Shown piece after piece: positions 23,701-35,798 of a DNA stretch of 64,000 bases. The translations under genes and the position numbers were made by a program. The stretch is from Ramazzottius varieornatus (Eukaryota > Tardigrada > Eutardigrada > Parachela > Ramazzottiidae). The notes below the pieces were generated by a model, which was not told where the DNA came from, did no database searches, and saw nothing but the letters and a program-made list of their open reading frames with translations. The stretch lies in NCBI GenBank assembly GCA_001949185.1, contig BDGG01000004.1, positions 1,358,278 through 1,422,277 on the forward strand, given 5' to 3'. Numbering within the stretch: position 1 is the stretch's first letter; each line of letters opens with the position of its first letter.

Positions 23701-25103
23701 AGCAGCCCTCTCATTTCCGGCGGGAAAACTTCTGCATCTGCTGCGATGGTAAAAAGTCCTTGGAAGGTAAGTGGCACTACCTACTGAGTGCGCTCTTCGG
23801 CAGTAGTCACTTCTCTACAAACAAAACTTTTGAGCAGCGTAACGAAACCACGCGACACGAACAACGTTAGCCAGAAACTGGGCGGTGGGCCATCGATCCT
23901 CATAGCTATAAGTTTCGTCGAAGGCTTCATAATGATCGGTCTCTTGTAGTACCTGTGCCTTTCTGCTGCATGAAAAACGAGAACGCCTCAAAGTAAGGAT
24001 GTCAAACCTTAAATGGGACGACAACCATGCTTTCTTTCTGGAGAGCTCGGTTCAGGTTCCTGCGAGAATGTGCTCCATGTCCATGATACGTTCCTCACTT
24101 TGGTAGAAGTCTAGCCTGCTGTTCCTTCGGAGATACCGGATGATGAAACGGTGCAGTCCGACTGTCCTTCAATCCGCACGACTGAACTTAGATGATTAAT
24201 TCAAACGCAAACGGCAATCCAGAACGACCACCCAAATTCAGCGTACCGTAACTGCACGGCGGTGATGACCGCACCCTGGAGAGACTGAGAGAACTTCCAG
24301 AACATAAGATTTAATTACTGGAGTACCAACATAACGACAACATCAATTGATATGCGAACTTCGATCTCGCTGGTAATTTGATATAGCCAAGTTTATCGTT
24401 TCACTCACCCATTTTCCTTTCGTTTCCTTTGTCCACCTTCCTTCATACCGTATCGGACGAAACGAAAGAGCTATTCGAGGCGATAATGGTGGTCCGGACT
24501 GTCCACTCCGCTCCAACGATGTGGTTTAGTTTAATGGTTATGTAGACAGAAGCTTCTCGGGACGCTAAAGTCCGGATGCTCTCTCTTCAGGCAACAGGCA
24601 TCATCAGTTGCCTCCGAATCTTGGGTATAACTTCCCCATGCCTCTTCTGGTCAGATGAACAGTACCAGCGTCCCACGCATCTTATTTCGGAAGCAACAAA
24701 CGAGGAATCTCCAGAATCGGAAGTCAGAAAATCTAAAACAGCAAAACAGACAAACCAGATTTACGCACCGGGGGGTCGATTTTAGCTCAGGGGAGGTGCA
24801 GTCAGACCAGTCGGTTGATTGATTATTGGAGGCAGCTTGGACTTGGAGGTTTGAAGCGGTCGACTTGACCAGTTGAACGACTTGAACGTGCAGTTCGAGC
24901 TGGGGTGGAGAAATCCAGAAAACATTTCCATGATTAAAATTTTCAACAACGTTTTTTCGATGAATCATCCATTGTTGGTTTTCCGAGTTACGGCAAACTC
25001 AAGTCTCAAAAAGATCTGTTCTTCGGGTACGTACTAGTCATTCAAAAACCGTGGTAGATGCTGACCTAGCCTGCGGGGATCGTACTGACAACTGGACAGG
25101 AGA
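17730..25103. other. Long stretch with no supported exon
   Basis: About 7.4 kb. The + strand looks A/C-rich (G/T-rich on the minus strand), as expected for intron of a minus-strand transcript, so it may be upstream intron of the p160 gene. I could not find its bHLH-PAS exons here. It holds an (agc)n run at about 19953-19972 and a CT-rich run at about 22220-22250. The right end should contain the DOLPP1 promoter. Confidence 0.4.
22220..22250. repeat. CT-rich microsatellite
   Basis: A run of alternating c and t with two interruptions, in the non-coding stretch upstream of the p160 exons. Confidence 0.85.
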
Positions 25104-27215
25104 ATGGCTCTAGAGTCGGAGGATATACTGCTCCCCGTCGACAATGGACCGGCTACCGATAACCGACTATGTGATCCTCACCTATCGCCTTGGCCCTTGG
25201 AAAATAGCGTGGCTGCTGGAGGAGAGCATGTCTGGGTTCCGTTCTCTTTCACGCATGTGGAATACGTTAAAGGTAAGAAGTCTTTTACTTACGCCAAAGC
25301 TTTGGTTACGCGATACTCCGCTAACTAGAAGGTCTGAGTCCCGTTTGACTGAAAGTGTATGCTGTGCATGCTGGCTGTTCTTTAGGAGACCTCTTCGGAA
25401 TGATAATGGCAGTATCGAGTCTTCTACCCATCTTCATTGTTGTGGGATTCACGACGCTGATATATTTTCGACGAGACTTGCATACAGTGAGTTAAGGGTG
25501 AAGTTACCATGTATCGTTTTAGTTGCCTATTTGGTGAAAGATAATGTCTGTTTCTAGATTGCATTTTTTGCAGGAACCCTACTTAATGAGCTGATGAACA
25601 TGGTGCTGAAACGAAGCTTGGGACATCTTCGGCCATGTACAAACCGAAAACACTATGGCTCAAACTATGCGATGCCGTCCAACCATTCTCAGTTTGCGTG
25701 GTTCTTCATCACGTATTTGATCTTGTTCGTGTTATTTAGGTAACTGCTGTTATAATATTATATCGAACGTATTGGGAGACCATTGCGCCTTTCTGCGAAG
25801 ACTCTTTCCTCTGTAACGGCTCGGAATTCTCCGTAGGTTACGGCCGTCTCCGGTTCCTCCAAAGTCCAGATGGATGGAAAGTCTGGAAACGGGTTGGAAA
25901 GCCCTGGTTATTTTTGGAGCCTTGGTCGCTGGATGTGCGGTATCCTTTAGCAGGTTCGCCAGTTCCCGGTGGAATATAGATGAGAATCTGATAGGATCAG
26001 AGTATAAGCTGCGGCTTGTGTTTTGCAGAGCGTACTTGCACTACCATTCCAGCTCTCAAGTGCTGCTGGGTTCGTCTATTGGAATCGTTCTGGGTACTGT
26101 GTGGTACTTGATAGTCGGATCCTACCTGATACCGCTGTTTCCGGTTATTGCGTCTTGGTATGTAGTGTAGAGCATTTACGATGTTATCAATAATAATTAC
26201 AGCCCGAGGCGGCCAAGTGACTACCACCTATGAAATTAGCTCGTTTTCGACCGGGTTGCCAACTTCGAAGCTGATTTTCTTTGGTCCAGAATTCTTTTTG
26301 CAACCTCCCAAAAAATAACTGTTCGGTAATCTACCCAGTGGAAATCAAAATCGGCGTGAAACCAGGCTTGGTGAATATTGGAAACTGCAACCAACTTTCG
26401 TAGTTTTCGGAGTCCGTTTTCGGAGTCCATTTCCGAAATTTATTTCTCAGTTTTCAGTTGACGGCCTGCGGTGATCTTATTCAAAATAAATAGAAGAGGG
26501 ATCTGGCCACATGAAAAACGGTCGAATCTACCGTTTGAGGCACGGGCAACAATTTTTGCCGCAAAGAGGGATTTCCCTGCAAAATGGCCAAATTCAACAG
26601 TTTTAATTCCCTGGCCAAGTTGGTTTGGCTATTTCATGATATTTTCTGGTTTTAAATCGCAAGCCAGATAGTCTCATGTGCGTTAAGATCAAGCTGGGGC
26701 TTCATAACCGAATACGGAATTCTAGAAGTAAGGTTTTGGTCATGGAAAGGTATCTTCCGCACCGGAAGTCATGCCGATCAACTTTCCCACACCATTTCTC
26801 AACCGATGTGAATCTTACTCATTTCAGTGGAAACAGCTTGAAAAGTTCTCTGAAAAGTGTGAAGGAGTGCACGATAAGACGTAAACTGATTTTTTCATAG
26901 CGCCCTGATCAAGTGGTAGTCACTTGGCCGCCTCAGGCTGTATGTGATTTCTGTCTACTTCTGTTAGCATACAGTAATGGTTTTATGTTACAGGAGAGTC
27001 TGTGAGGCCTTGTTGATAAGAGATACGACGCTGATACCGAATATTTTCCTATTCGAATACTCAAAGATTAGGGAAGAAAACAGGTAAGTCACTACGGTTC
27101 GCGTCGTCGAACTTCTTACCGGTCTTGCACTTAATTATGGTGGATCACTGATCGACTTCTTCTCATTTCTAGTCTGCGTTTACGGAAGCTGCGGACCTCG
27201 AACCGCAGCCAGTGA
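25104..27215 (+). CDS. DOLPP1: Dolichyldiphosphatase 1 (PAP2 family)
   Basis: DOLPP1 hydrolyses dolichyl pyrophosphate on the lumenal side of the ER, recycling the lipid carrier for N-glycosylation (family knowledge). Exons: 25104-25272, 25386-25486, 25558-25739, 25837-25953, 26029-26157, 26994-27083, 27173-27215; the sum is 831 nt, giving 276 aa. The three PAP2 signature blocks are intact: K-x6-RP in KRSLGHLRPC, PSNHSQF (human PSSHSQF) and SRAYLHYHSSSQ. Hydrophobic segments surround them (PIFIVVGFTTLIYF, GSSIGIVLGTVWYLIVG). The C-terminus LLIRDTTLIPNILFFEY matches the family end. The N-terminus before THVEY is about 35 residues longer than in human (238 aa); ATG 25104 is the first in frame. 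Intron 4 (75 nt) is a multiple of three with no stop. Intron 5 holds a 741-bp TIR element. Confidence 0.95.
26200..26940. mobile_element. 741-bp non-autonomous DNA transposon with 30-bp TIRs (DOLPP1 intron 5)
   Basis: The two ends are inverted copies of about 30 bp starting CAGCC(C/T)GAGGCGGCCAAG and continuing TGACTACCAC, with two mismatches. The dinucleotide TA flanks both sides (26198-26199, 26941-26942), as in Tc1/mariner-type insertions. I see no transposase frame inside, so it is MITE-like. Without it the intron (26158-26993) would be about 93 nt, like its neighbours. Confidence 0.9.
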
Positions 27216-30200
27216 AATGAAGATGTGATGTCAGGATGAGGATGACGAGCTCAACGTCCGGGTGCCTTCAACTGGTGCCGCCCGAAGCATATAAGACTTT
27301 ATAAGTATCTAGTGTCCGTCCAGAAGATTTTGCGAATGTCCAAGTTGTTTTTTTATACTTCTCACAGTTTACAAACCGATACTATAGCAATTATGGAACA
27401 CGGAATCAGCTATGAACTTTGGTCTCACTAAACTAGTTAAGTAAGAGACTTCAGTTGGAAGATAAGTAAATCATCTTCCCAGCAAGTACGGGTTAAATTC
27501 ACAGCATTCCGCGTGCGTCTAACTCAGAAGTACTCTTTTTTTATCGCGTGTAACTTAAGAAGTTATTCCACGTCGGCGGGAATGAAATTCGAGTGTTCAA
27601 GTTGAGTCTCTGACTTTCAAGTTCTTCAACATCGTCTTACTGTTACATGAGCAACATGACATCATGATATTGATTTGTATGGGTATTACTATGTAGTATG
27701 ACAGAACCATACAACCTGCGTATTACGTCACCGCCATTCTGGTCATCTCGGATTCTCGATTCTCCATGATTCACTTGAACTCTTCTCGAACCTTGTGGAC
27801 CGACTAATTTGTGGAATCTGCACTAATCTTTGAACGCTCTGTGAGCTCGTAAGAGTGGAAGATTGCTGGATTACGGTTACGGTGCCTTGTGGAGGAACCC
27901 CGACGACATGTGAACGGTGTTGCACCAGCTGTCGGAGGTACGCAAGATAGATACTCGTACAGTCGTACTGTAAGCTGTCTTATCAAAGATCTGCGCGCTA
28001 TTCCTGAACGCAAGAAGATGAAAGATGCGTGTTATTTTTACAGACTCGCTTACCGCTATTGATGCGGTGATAATGGTTAGGAATTACCCATATGATTCCG
28101 TCGTGAATAGACCTCTTTCGTGCCGCCTTGTGAGGCATCCTTTTGGCGGCATTACGATGAGGCAGCATGAATGGATCTCCCGTGGTGAATGGGTTTGTTC
28201 GCCTTTCTTCGACTGCTGAATCCTCTGTGGACCCACGCACGTCACGAAGTGAAGCTCGGAGCGTTGCGGGAACATGTCGATACCCAAGGAGCTTGCTGTA
28301 TGCGATCAAATTCAGTCCGGGAGGCCGTTTGCGGTCCTGCGTAATGGAATGAACGGTAAGCGGGTAAGGCATGAAAATCGCGCGAGAATGACTTTGCTGG
28401 GGTTTCCCATAATACCACACAGCTTACGCCTGCCACCCTCTACCAATTATCTTTAATTTGTCATGCGTGTTCCTGCCATATTTCCGCTGGTTTCCAGTGT
28501 AGTAATGTCTTGATCAGAGGGAACTGCCTCCACACAGCCGAAGTCTTACGATTAGCCGTATCAGCTTCTTTACTTTGCAGGTATTGGTACTACATTCCGT
28601 TTCAACTTCGATTCGTGTTCGAAAAAAACTTCCGTCTTTGCCAAAGGTGAAAAACGACTTTTACCCCGATTCACCAGCCTGTTGGCCAGGATTTCAAGTA
28701 CCACAGTGCAAGCATTCCTCATAGTCAGAGCCTCAATGTCTCTAAAGAAATCATTTCTGATCATAACTTAATAAGTTATTTCCGAATGGCTCATTCACTT
28801 GGCTGCGGTGCTGCTGCCAGTCATAGTTTCATTTTCTTTCAGCTGCTGATGCCGATCTCTCTCGAGTGAGGACCTAAAAGTTTTCCCGCGTTAGGATCAA
28901 GAACATGGCAACGCTACGAGTGCCTTGTGCCAGCGAGGGTCATACCAGTCTGCACCGAAGAAGATCGCTGAGTCCTTCGACGTCCTTCTGGAGACACTCA
29001 TCCTCTCCAACAAGCTCCTCTGTCTCTGACCATGCCAGAGCATCCGCGACGAAGCAGAACTCCCTAACAATACCAGCGCTATCTTCACGAAGAACGTCAA
29101 TAACCTTCTGCGGAATGTCTCTGTCGGTGTTCGGTGGCGGACCTTCCTCTCCGATGGCCACCAGCCCGGACTATTCAGCCTGCGCCTGGCCCCATCTCTT
29201 CGTCCCGACTTCCGGCTCGAAAGATATGGAATACAGGAAGATGTCGAACGGCTCTACCAAGTAAGAACCTTCTTATTACTCGATAGCCATGATAGCATTT
29301 TCAGGTCATCGAAGCCACACTTCTTTGCACCAAGATCAAATGCGTATTGATATTGAATTTCACCCAAACTGATAACCATGTTGATCATACATAAGACCTA
29401 CGTTGTATTTGCTGAAACAAGTGCTGTTCGAGGGAGAAAGCGGGTGTATTTAAGGGAACTTTATGAGGTTCGTTGCTCATGACAATTCCGGAGCTTTTGT
29501 GACATGTTTTTAGGACTTTCTTTTCAGTTTGGAGGAATGCTTTGCGGGAGTTAGGGCCTCGCGTGGAGCCACGACAGGTTCAGTGCGTCGGGCGGACTTC
29601 CATGTTCCTCTTATTCTTGTTGGTCCTTGTTGATGCCTGTGTTCCGGATACGCGATCGATGTCTCGAGGATAGAACACGACACTGTGAAGGTGTCGCCCA
29701 ACTTAATTAGCCGGATACAGTGGGAACAAGTTGTCACAGGAAAAGAGCGAGGGTTGTCCCCGCAGTCCGGAGGATGAGTGGTGTGCTTCGTTTACCGTTA
29801 TTAAATTAGTCTCGCGTCGTACGTGGCGGTCTGTACGGAAGCTAATTCGGTCCTTTCCATCTTGAGGTTTGGGATAGCTAATTTCAGTTCCACCTGACCT
29901 TGCAGATCTCGCTTTACCTTCGAGGTTATCGATATTAGGCAGTACTCCACAACCCAACCGGCGAGTCGCGACGCAGGCAGTTAGGCTCGTCATGAAGTAC
30001 CGGACCGCATGTTCATGGGCACCGGGAACCCACGGCCAGACCTAAGGTACCGCTTAACCTAAGGAAAATGTATCTCGTTCCCGGCTCCGAATTTATGGAC
30101 CGGTCAGTGTGAAGGGCCATTCAATCAGGAGGATCTTTGATACCACTAGATCTCCACGGCTGCATCTTCTGCACTAGCTAGTGGTTCTGACCACTGGGAA

Positions 30201-30398
30201 GGCCGAGCAAAGAAGGTAAACACATAGAGCCACATTTTTACTGCGTTGCGTTGTTCAATGCTAGTGGCAACTTTCTCCTCCTATAAAAGAAAAGTTTGCA
30301 AGTTTGACACGGCGTTCAAAATCAAAGTACTGCAGATACCTGGCTCATGGGAGTGTCTGGTGCCACTGTAGATGGGGTAGCACGGCTAGTGATGTTTC

Positions 30399-30411
30399 GG
30401 GGGGGGGGGGG
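30399..30411. repeat. Homopolymer G13
   Basis: Thirteen consecutive G in otherwise ordinary sequence. Its length may be a sequencing uncertainty. Confidence 0.9.
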
Positions 30412-33400
30412 AAGAATCCCCTGCCGGCTCGCATTCCGGAGCTTCGCACCTCCGTTGCTCGGTCGTCCGACGTCCACTATGCCTCCAGTTCGCCTGGGGC
30501 AGTGGTCTGCACTGAGGTAGTGGGCTGTAGCCGCTTTGCTGTTGCCATTCTCACAAGGGGATTATGCCGGTCCCATAGTCAAACCGTTCCGGAAAACCGA
30601 TAGAAGAGAGTCGCTTGTATGATATGAGCTAGAGAGCTAAATCCCCCAACGATCCTGGATTAAACTACAGGAGACGGAAATGACGGACCTAAACTATTGT
30701 AGTGACGTAAGCTCTTGGATTGGGAGTTTGATCAGATTAGTCGATGACTGTTCCGTCAGATTCAGACTGGATGGTGTGCTACCGCGCATCTTCAGCTAGT
30801 TTCGGCGCGCTGTTCGGTCATCCTGTTAATCATGCAGCTGAGCAACTTGTTCGTAATGTCCTCAATCAACACTCGCAATCAAAGCTTCACGTCATCGCGG
30901 CATACTGGAGTGGTCAATTGAATTCCATTTCCCACCCCTGTAGTTCACTCCAGGACCGTCGGGGGGTTTTAGCTCCCTAGCTCAGATCGTAGAATGATAG
31001 AAGCGACTCTACCGTTTTGACAGGACGGTTTGACTGTCGAGACGGGCATCATCCATTGTTATACATCGGTGGGGACCTGTCTGTGGACATTTTTTTGCTA
31101 TAGAGTGTTCCCTGAAAACTACTCTGGCCTAATCAGACCTTTCGGTAAAGGCAGGTCTTCCTTAATGAAGTGTTCTGGTCTTTCTTAAGCACAGAGTTCC
31201 CCGGGCTGTTTTCATGGCTTCTTTTCCAGATGCACCAGCGTTTACGCGGGTTCTGCTTGTGGGTGTGCGTTGTACAGTGCAGGAATTAATCAGCAAAACT
31301 GGGCCATGCCTCCATGGTACGTGGGTACTCGAGATTGCAATCGCGGTTTTGTGCCTTGTTTTGACTAACTGAGGCAAGTCCTTGAGTTGTGGCTGTATTT
31401 CCGTGAGGTGTTTGCGCTAATGAAAGAATGAGTGTGTTGAATCGGAAACGAGGACCACACGTGAAGCTCGTGTTGTGGGACCTTGCGCTAACATGATGGA
31501 ACTGCGTATTTACCACTACGATCGTTTCTTTTGTGGCCAAGCAATCCACATCAAGCGAAATGGGAATACATTTGGCTGACAGAGTGGCGTGTAATATAGC
31601 TCAAGCTTCTTGATCTCTCCTGTTGCGGAGCTGCTGTTTCTCGGTTTCTTCCCCTGTTGACTGTTAATGTTAACCGGGAAAACTTCCTGATGTGATCAAG
31701 GCTAAGCCAGCTGGATATGCACATGCCTCGGAAACTCGAGGCAGTCTCTCCATGTTACTGGTCATTTCCTCTCCTTGGCAGCTCTCTTTGCTGATCCTTT
31801 GTATCACGCGAACGTCGTTAAGACTCTTTGTGGTCCCTCTTTTGCAACTCGATCCTCCATACCGTTAACGGGAACGTCGTCACAGCTTCTTTCATCAGCT
31901 TCATGTAGTCCGTGCTTGCGGAAAGGCAGCTGAGCTATCAACTAAGTTGCGGACTTGGGACTAAACTATAGCGTTTCGGGTGGGTACTTCGTCATACCAT
32001 GTCTGCGGTCGAATACTGCGACGGCGCCTGATGGTTCTTCTCGCTGGAATTTTCAAGAACCTCCCTAATTACATGTCCCTCGGAGTTGTTCGGTCAAGTT
32101 CAAAGTGCTCGTTTCCGGCTACGATCTAATACGTACGTAGCTGGCACAAGCACTTGTTGTCCGCACTTACCGCCTGCTTGTTTTATTTGATTATATGGAC
32201 GGAGCTGGAACTGGTTCTCTGAGGAACCTTCTGGGAGGAACCTTCTCGCAAAGTGTGTGAGACTATATTTGGAGCAACTTGCCTGGCTATCATCTTCGCT
32301 TGTCGCTGTGCTATACTCAGTAACTTGCCATGAACCGTCTGGCCAACCTCGCAAAAAAGAAGGACATCAAAAGCTACAGTTTCGATTCAACTTTTCTACC
32401 TTCAGCGGACCGGAAGAAATGCAGGTAGAATTTTGGTTACCTTTGTCGACAGCGCGCCCGAAAGGTTTCAAAGTGTTGGATTTTGCTTGTACATGTATCT
32501 TGCATGTAAGGAAACTACTCGGGCTCGTGTTTGGACCTGGGTTTTGAAAGGGATTTGAGGGTCGGGGATTCTTTGGGGTAACGGAATAGGTACAGAAGTT
32601 TCTGGCAATACGATCAGCCCCGAAGGACCGATGGCGTTTTGTTCCGGGCGGCCTATCTGATTTCCACTTGGAACGAAGAGGCCATCCAACAGTCGTTTGC
32701 ATGAGCCGAATAATGTTTGAAGATTTCATCCTAAATATCTTGTGAATGGTTACTGGCCAGACGGTCGAATTAGTCGAATCAAGCGGGAATATCACGTTTG
32801 GTGGGAGTATCCTGCTCTTCTTTTGTCGTCTGTAGATGGATCTTTGAAATGGTGTGATTAAATTCAGATTAGTCCCTTGTATTCACTCTTGTATGGAGCT
32901 CTCGTCTGTCATGGCAGTCAAGAACCCGGAATTAGCTGGCTAGGTCCCTGGATTTCCCGGGAGCGTCTAATACACAACGTCGTCCTGCTATTTCATTCAG
33001 TAAAACGGAAGCTGGTTTGTTAAACCTGTTCGTCGTATGCGACAAATTGCTTGCTGTGGTTGTGAATGCATAATCGTGATGTTGAAACATCCGAAACCGC
33101 TTGCTCGTGAAATATGCTGACATCTGCATTTTGATTTTCGTGCAGGCAAGTCAGGTGATTGCTTGTGAAATTCACTCCATCTACATCCCGAAGAGGTGGT
33201 GGAAAATGCGCAACAGGAATCCAGCTGTACCGGCTATCTAGGATTCCAGTTGTCGATTCGGTCCTTTCTGAGAACCCAACTGGCACGACTGGGAGGCTCT
33301 TGTGGATAACGAGGCACCACAACCCACGCTTGCGTTCTGAATACGCTCAAACTCTCCTCCATTCCAGAGAAGGAACCGCCGATAATAGCGGTTCGAAATT

Positions 33401-34219
33401 GAAAGCCTGATGGGTGGGCTCACCGCTAGAGGCCACCTGCAGGATAGCCGGAAACACATCTGTCGGAGATCTTTTTCGTAGATTCGTGCGTGGCACTGCG
33501 GGTTAGGTCTTTGTGCTGAATATATACAAGTAAAATTACCGGGATGAATGGGGGAACACCTGTGCATAGTGTTGTAGCAAAGGTTTATTGGTATTCCGAT
33601 TGGGCTATCTTGATAGTCCTCCTCACGACGGGCTGTGAAACTTGGTTGGTTGTGTTGATCTTAGAAACGGATTGCCAAATTCCACTTTCAAGATAATCGG
33701 AAAACAGAGAGTTGCCAGAGAGCAAGTCAGGAGTTTGAGCCCAGTCAAGAGGCAAAGACTGCCTACATGCTCACCCCGCGAAACTCGCGCATTTCCGGTC
33801 CCGTTTCCGCAGTTAGCAGAAAAACTAAATTTCATCTCAATCACGCTCGATTTGAGTTGATCAAGCTGAATTAAATTCTATATCAATTGTTTTCAACATG
33901 AGCAGAATTTTGAGGTCAGTTGTGAAGAGGACTAATAATGACAGTGCTCCGTCTGATAGTGTTATGTGCATCAAGCTGTCCAATTACGGCTATTATCAGG
34001 TTTTTCAGTATGAAATTGCCGTTTTACGAACTCCCATTTCAAAAATTTTTGTCTCTGCTCGGAAGCAATTGTATGATTCTCTTTTCTTGCCGAACATTGT
34101 AGACGGTCTGTTCTTTCGTTTCAGCATGAGAAAGCTGCCCTTCAGCTCTTACTTACCAAAAGTATCATTAATTGTATCCATGCAGAATATGGCTGCAGAG
34201 AATGAAAACCTTTCTACCT

Positions 34220-34245
34220 CACTAAAGTGGCGCACGTTTTTATCG
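34220..34245. mobile_element. Foldback repeat, half copy F
   Basis: Only the left core (AAAGTGGCGCACGTTTTT) is recognisable, in the non-coding region upstream of GARNL3. Confidence 0.5.
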
Positions 34246-35598
34246 GCAGAAAACCACCCCGTTTTTCACAATTTCTCTTTTTGCGAAATCCCAAAGGCCT
34301 TTTTTCCAAGCTTTCTTTTCTGCTAATGATAGCTCAAAGCCTCTGCCACAAAACCTGCCTGGTGCTAGTGCGGTAGTGTAGCTGGCGGTGTAAAAAACAA
34401 TTCGTGAAAAGGCCCTGGTTTTAAATGTGTCATCATCATTCTGAAATTTTTCTTCACGTCCGCCTTTCGACGCTGTGAGAAGAATTTGGCAGTAAAAAAC
34501 GAGTAGACTTTGTTGTTGAAGTTAGACATCAGCTGGATTTCGAAAGTCGTAATACGACGCAGAAACAAAGTTTCTAAGTGCGATCCCAAAAAACGGCAAT
34601 TTCATACTGAAAGACCTAATAGTTAAAAGATATCGTTATACCCGTCAAAGGTACAAGGAAGAGGATCCATGAAAATGCCCGACTTTGCTTGACAGAGTCA
34701 AGGACCGCATTACTGTTTTAGACTGGGAGAGGTACTCTTGTCAGGCTCTTCAGCAAATGAAGGTGTACTGCAGGCACTATAGGCGATACTTTTTCTGAAT
34801 AACAAGGCGAGCTTCTCAGGTTGCGTGTCTCTTTGAGCAAATGTTTTTCTTCGATTACCCTGCACGTACGTACCTTTGTCGTCGGTACTCTTCTTGGCAG
34901 CTGTATCAAAACAAAAATAGCTGATTATCTGTATACACATGATCGGCTAATGCAAGGCATGCAGATTTACAGATCACGAAGGTCAGGATGAACGCCCCAC
35001 GTGTTTGCCTAACAGGGATATAATATTATTGACTCTGACAGATACATATAGTACATACTGTACGCGTTGAAATATCGAACTTGGCGGTACAGCGGTTCCA
35101 CTTCGTATGCTGTGCGCGCTTTGTGGAGAATACGATCAGTTAGTTAGAGATCAAAATCGATCAAGTGGATTTCTCCGGTTTTGGCTTTTTCCGGCTGCAT
35201 GTGTAACAGGACGATGGCGGAGCTGTTTAGACACATATGTTGTCCAGGCTGGCGTTGCCACCTCCAGATTTGGCTAATCTGTCATGTTAATCGTCCTCTC
35301 GCCTGAAATTGCATCCCAACTGGCGCCAGCTGATGGGATATACGCGAGCTCGAGTTCGATCCGCCCTTTTGCTCGTTGCAACAGCCCTGGGGCATCGCAG
35401 GATCTTGATTAAAGTTGCTGGCATGAAGCTGCGTCCGCTTCTTTTCGTCGACATTTATCTTTGGGGACGAGGAGAGTAGAACGCCGCTTGACTTCGACTT
35501 GCACCACTTTCAACGATGCGTCTCTGTTCCTCCGTTCATCCGCACCCTCGCTCATGGTTTTTTGTTTGATTGTTTATTCAACTGATTAGTTATCAAGT

Positions 35599-35798
35599 AT
35601 GAATCGGCAATTTTTCGCCCGCGACCTCATGAAGCGATCGGGATCGCTGAACGAACTTCGACCTGACGATGGTGTGTTTAAGGAAAAACCCGGGTTCTTG
35701 AGACGAGTGCTGACGGGTTCTCGGAGGAAAAAGGGTCGACGAAAACCAATTATCGAGACGGGAGATACATATTTTCACTTTCAACCAGATCCCCCTGG
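35599..35798 (+). CDS. GARNL3: GARNL3 alternative first exon 1a (distal)
   Basis: ATG at 35599 opens 66 codons of basic sequence (DLMKRSGSLNEL ... GFLRRVLTGSRRKKGRRK) ending CCTGG before a consensus donor (gtaagc). It leaves two bases of a codon, the same phase as exon 1b at 38464-38603. Either can therefore join the common exon at 38812 and keep the frame, giving 976 aa with this exon. Splicing is inferred from phase and motif only. The region 35799-38463 between the two first exons shows no other supported exon. Confidence 0.6.

Larger units (their letters stand above)
27216..35598. other. Long stretch with no supported exon upstream of GARNL3
   Basis: About 8.4 kb between the DOLPP1 stop and the distal GARNL3 first exon. 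The + strand looks G/T-rich, consistent with plus-strand transcription or intron. No frame here resembles a family I know. It contains a 13-base G run (30399-30411) and a half copy of the foldback repeat near 34224. Confidence 0.4.

Noticed and set aside
28905-29264. Ser/Arg-rich plus-strand frame ending near a consensus donor, with open frames on the opposite strand too
   Set aside because: No family resemblance and composition typical of a shadow frame; no matching exon nearby.
33898-34010. Possible further GARNL3 first exon (MSRILRSVVKRT ...)
   Set aside because: The potential donor is weak and its phase does not fit the acceptor at 38812.
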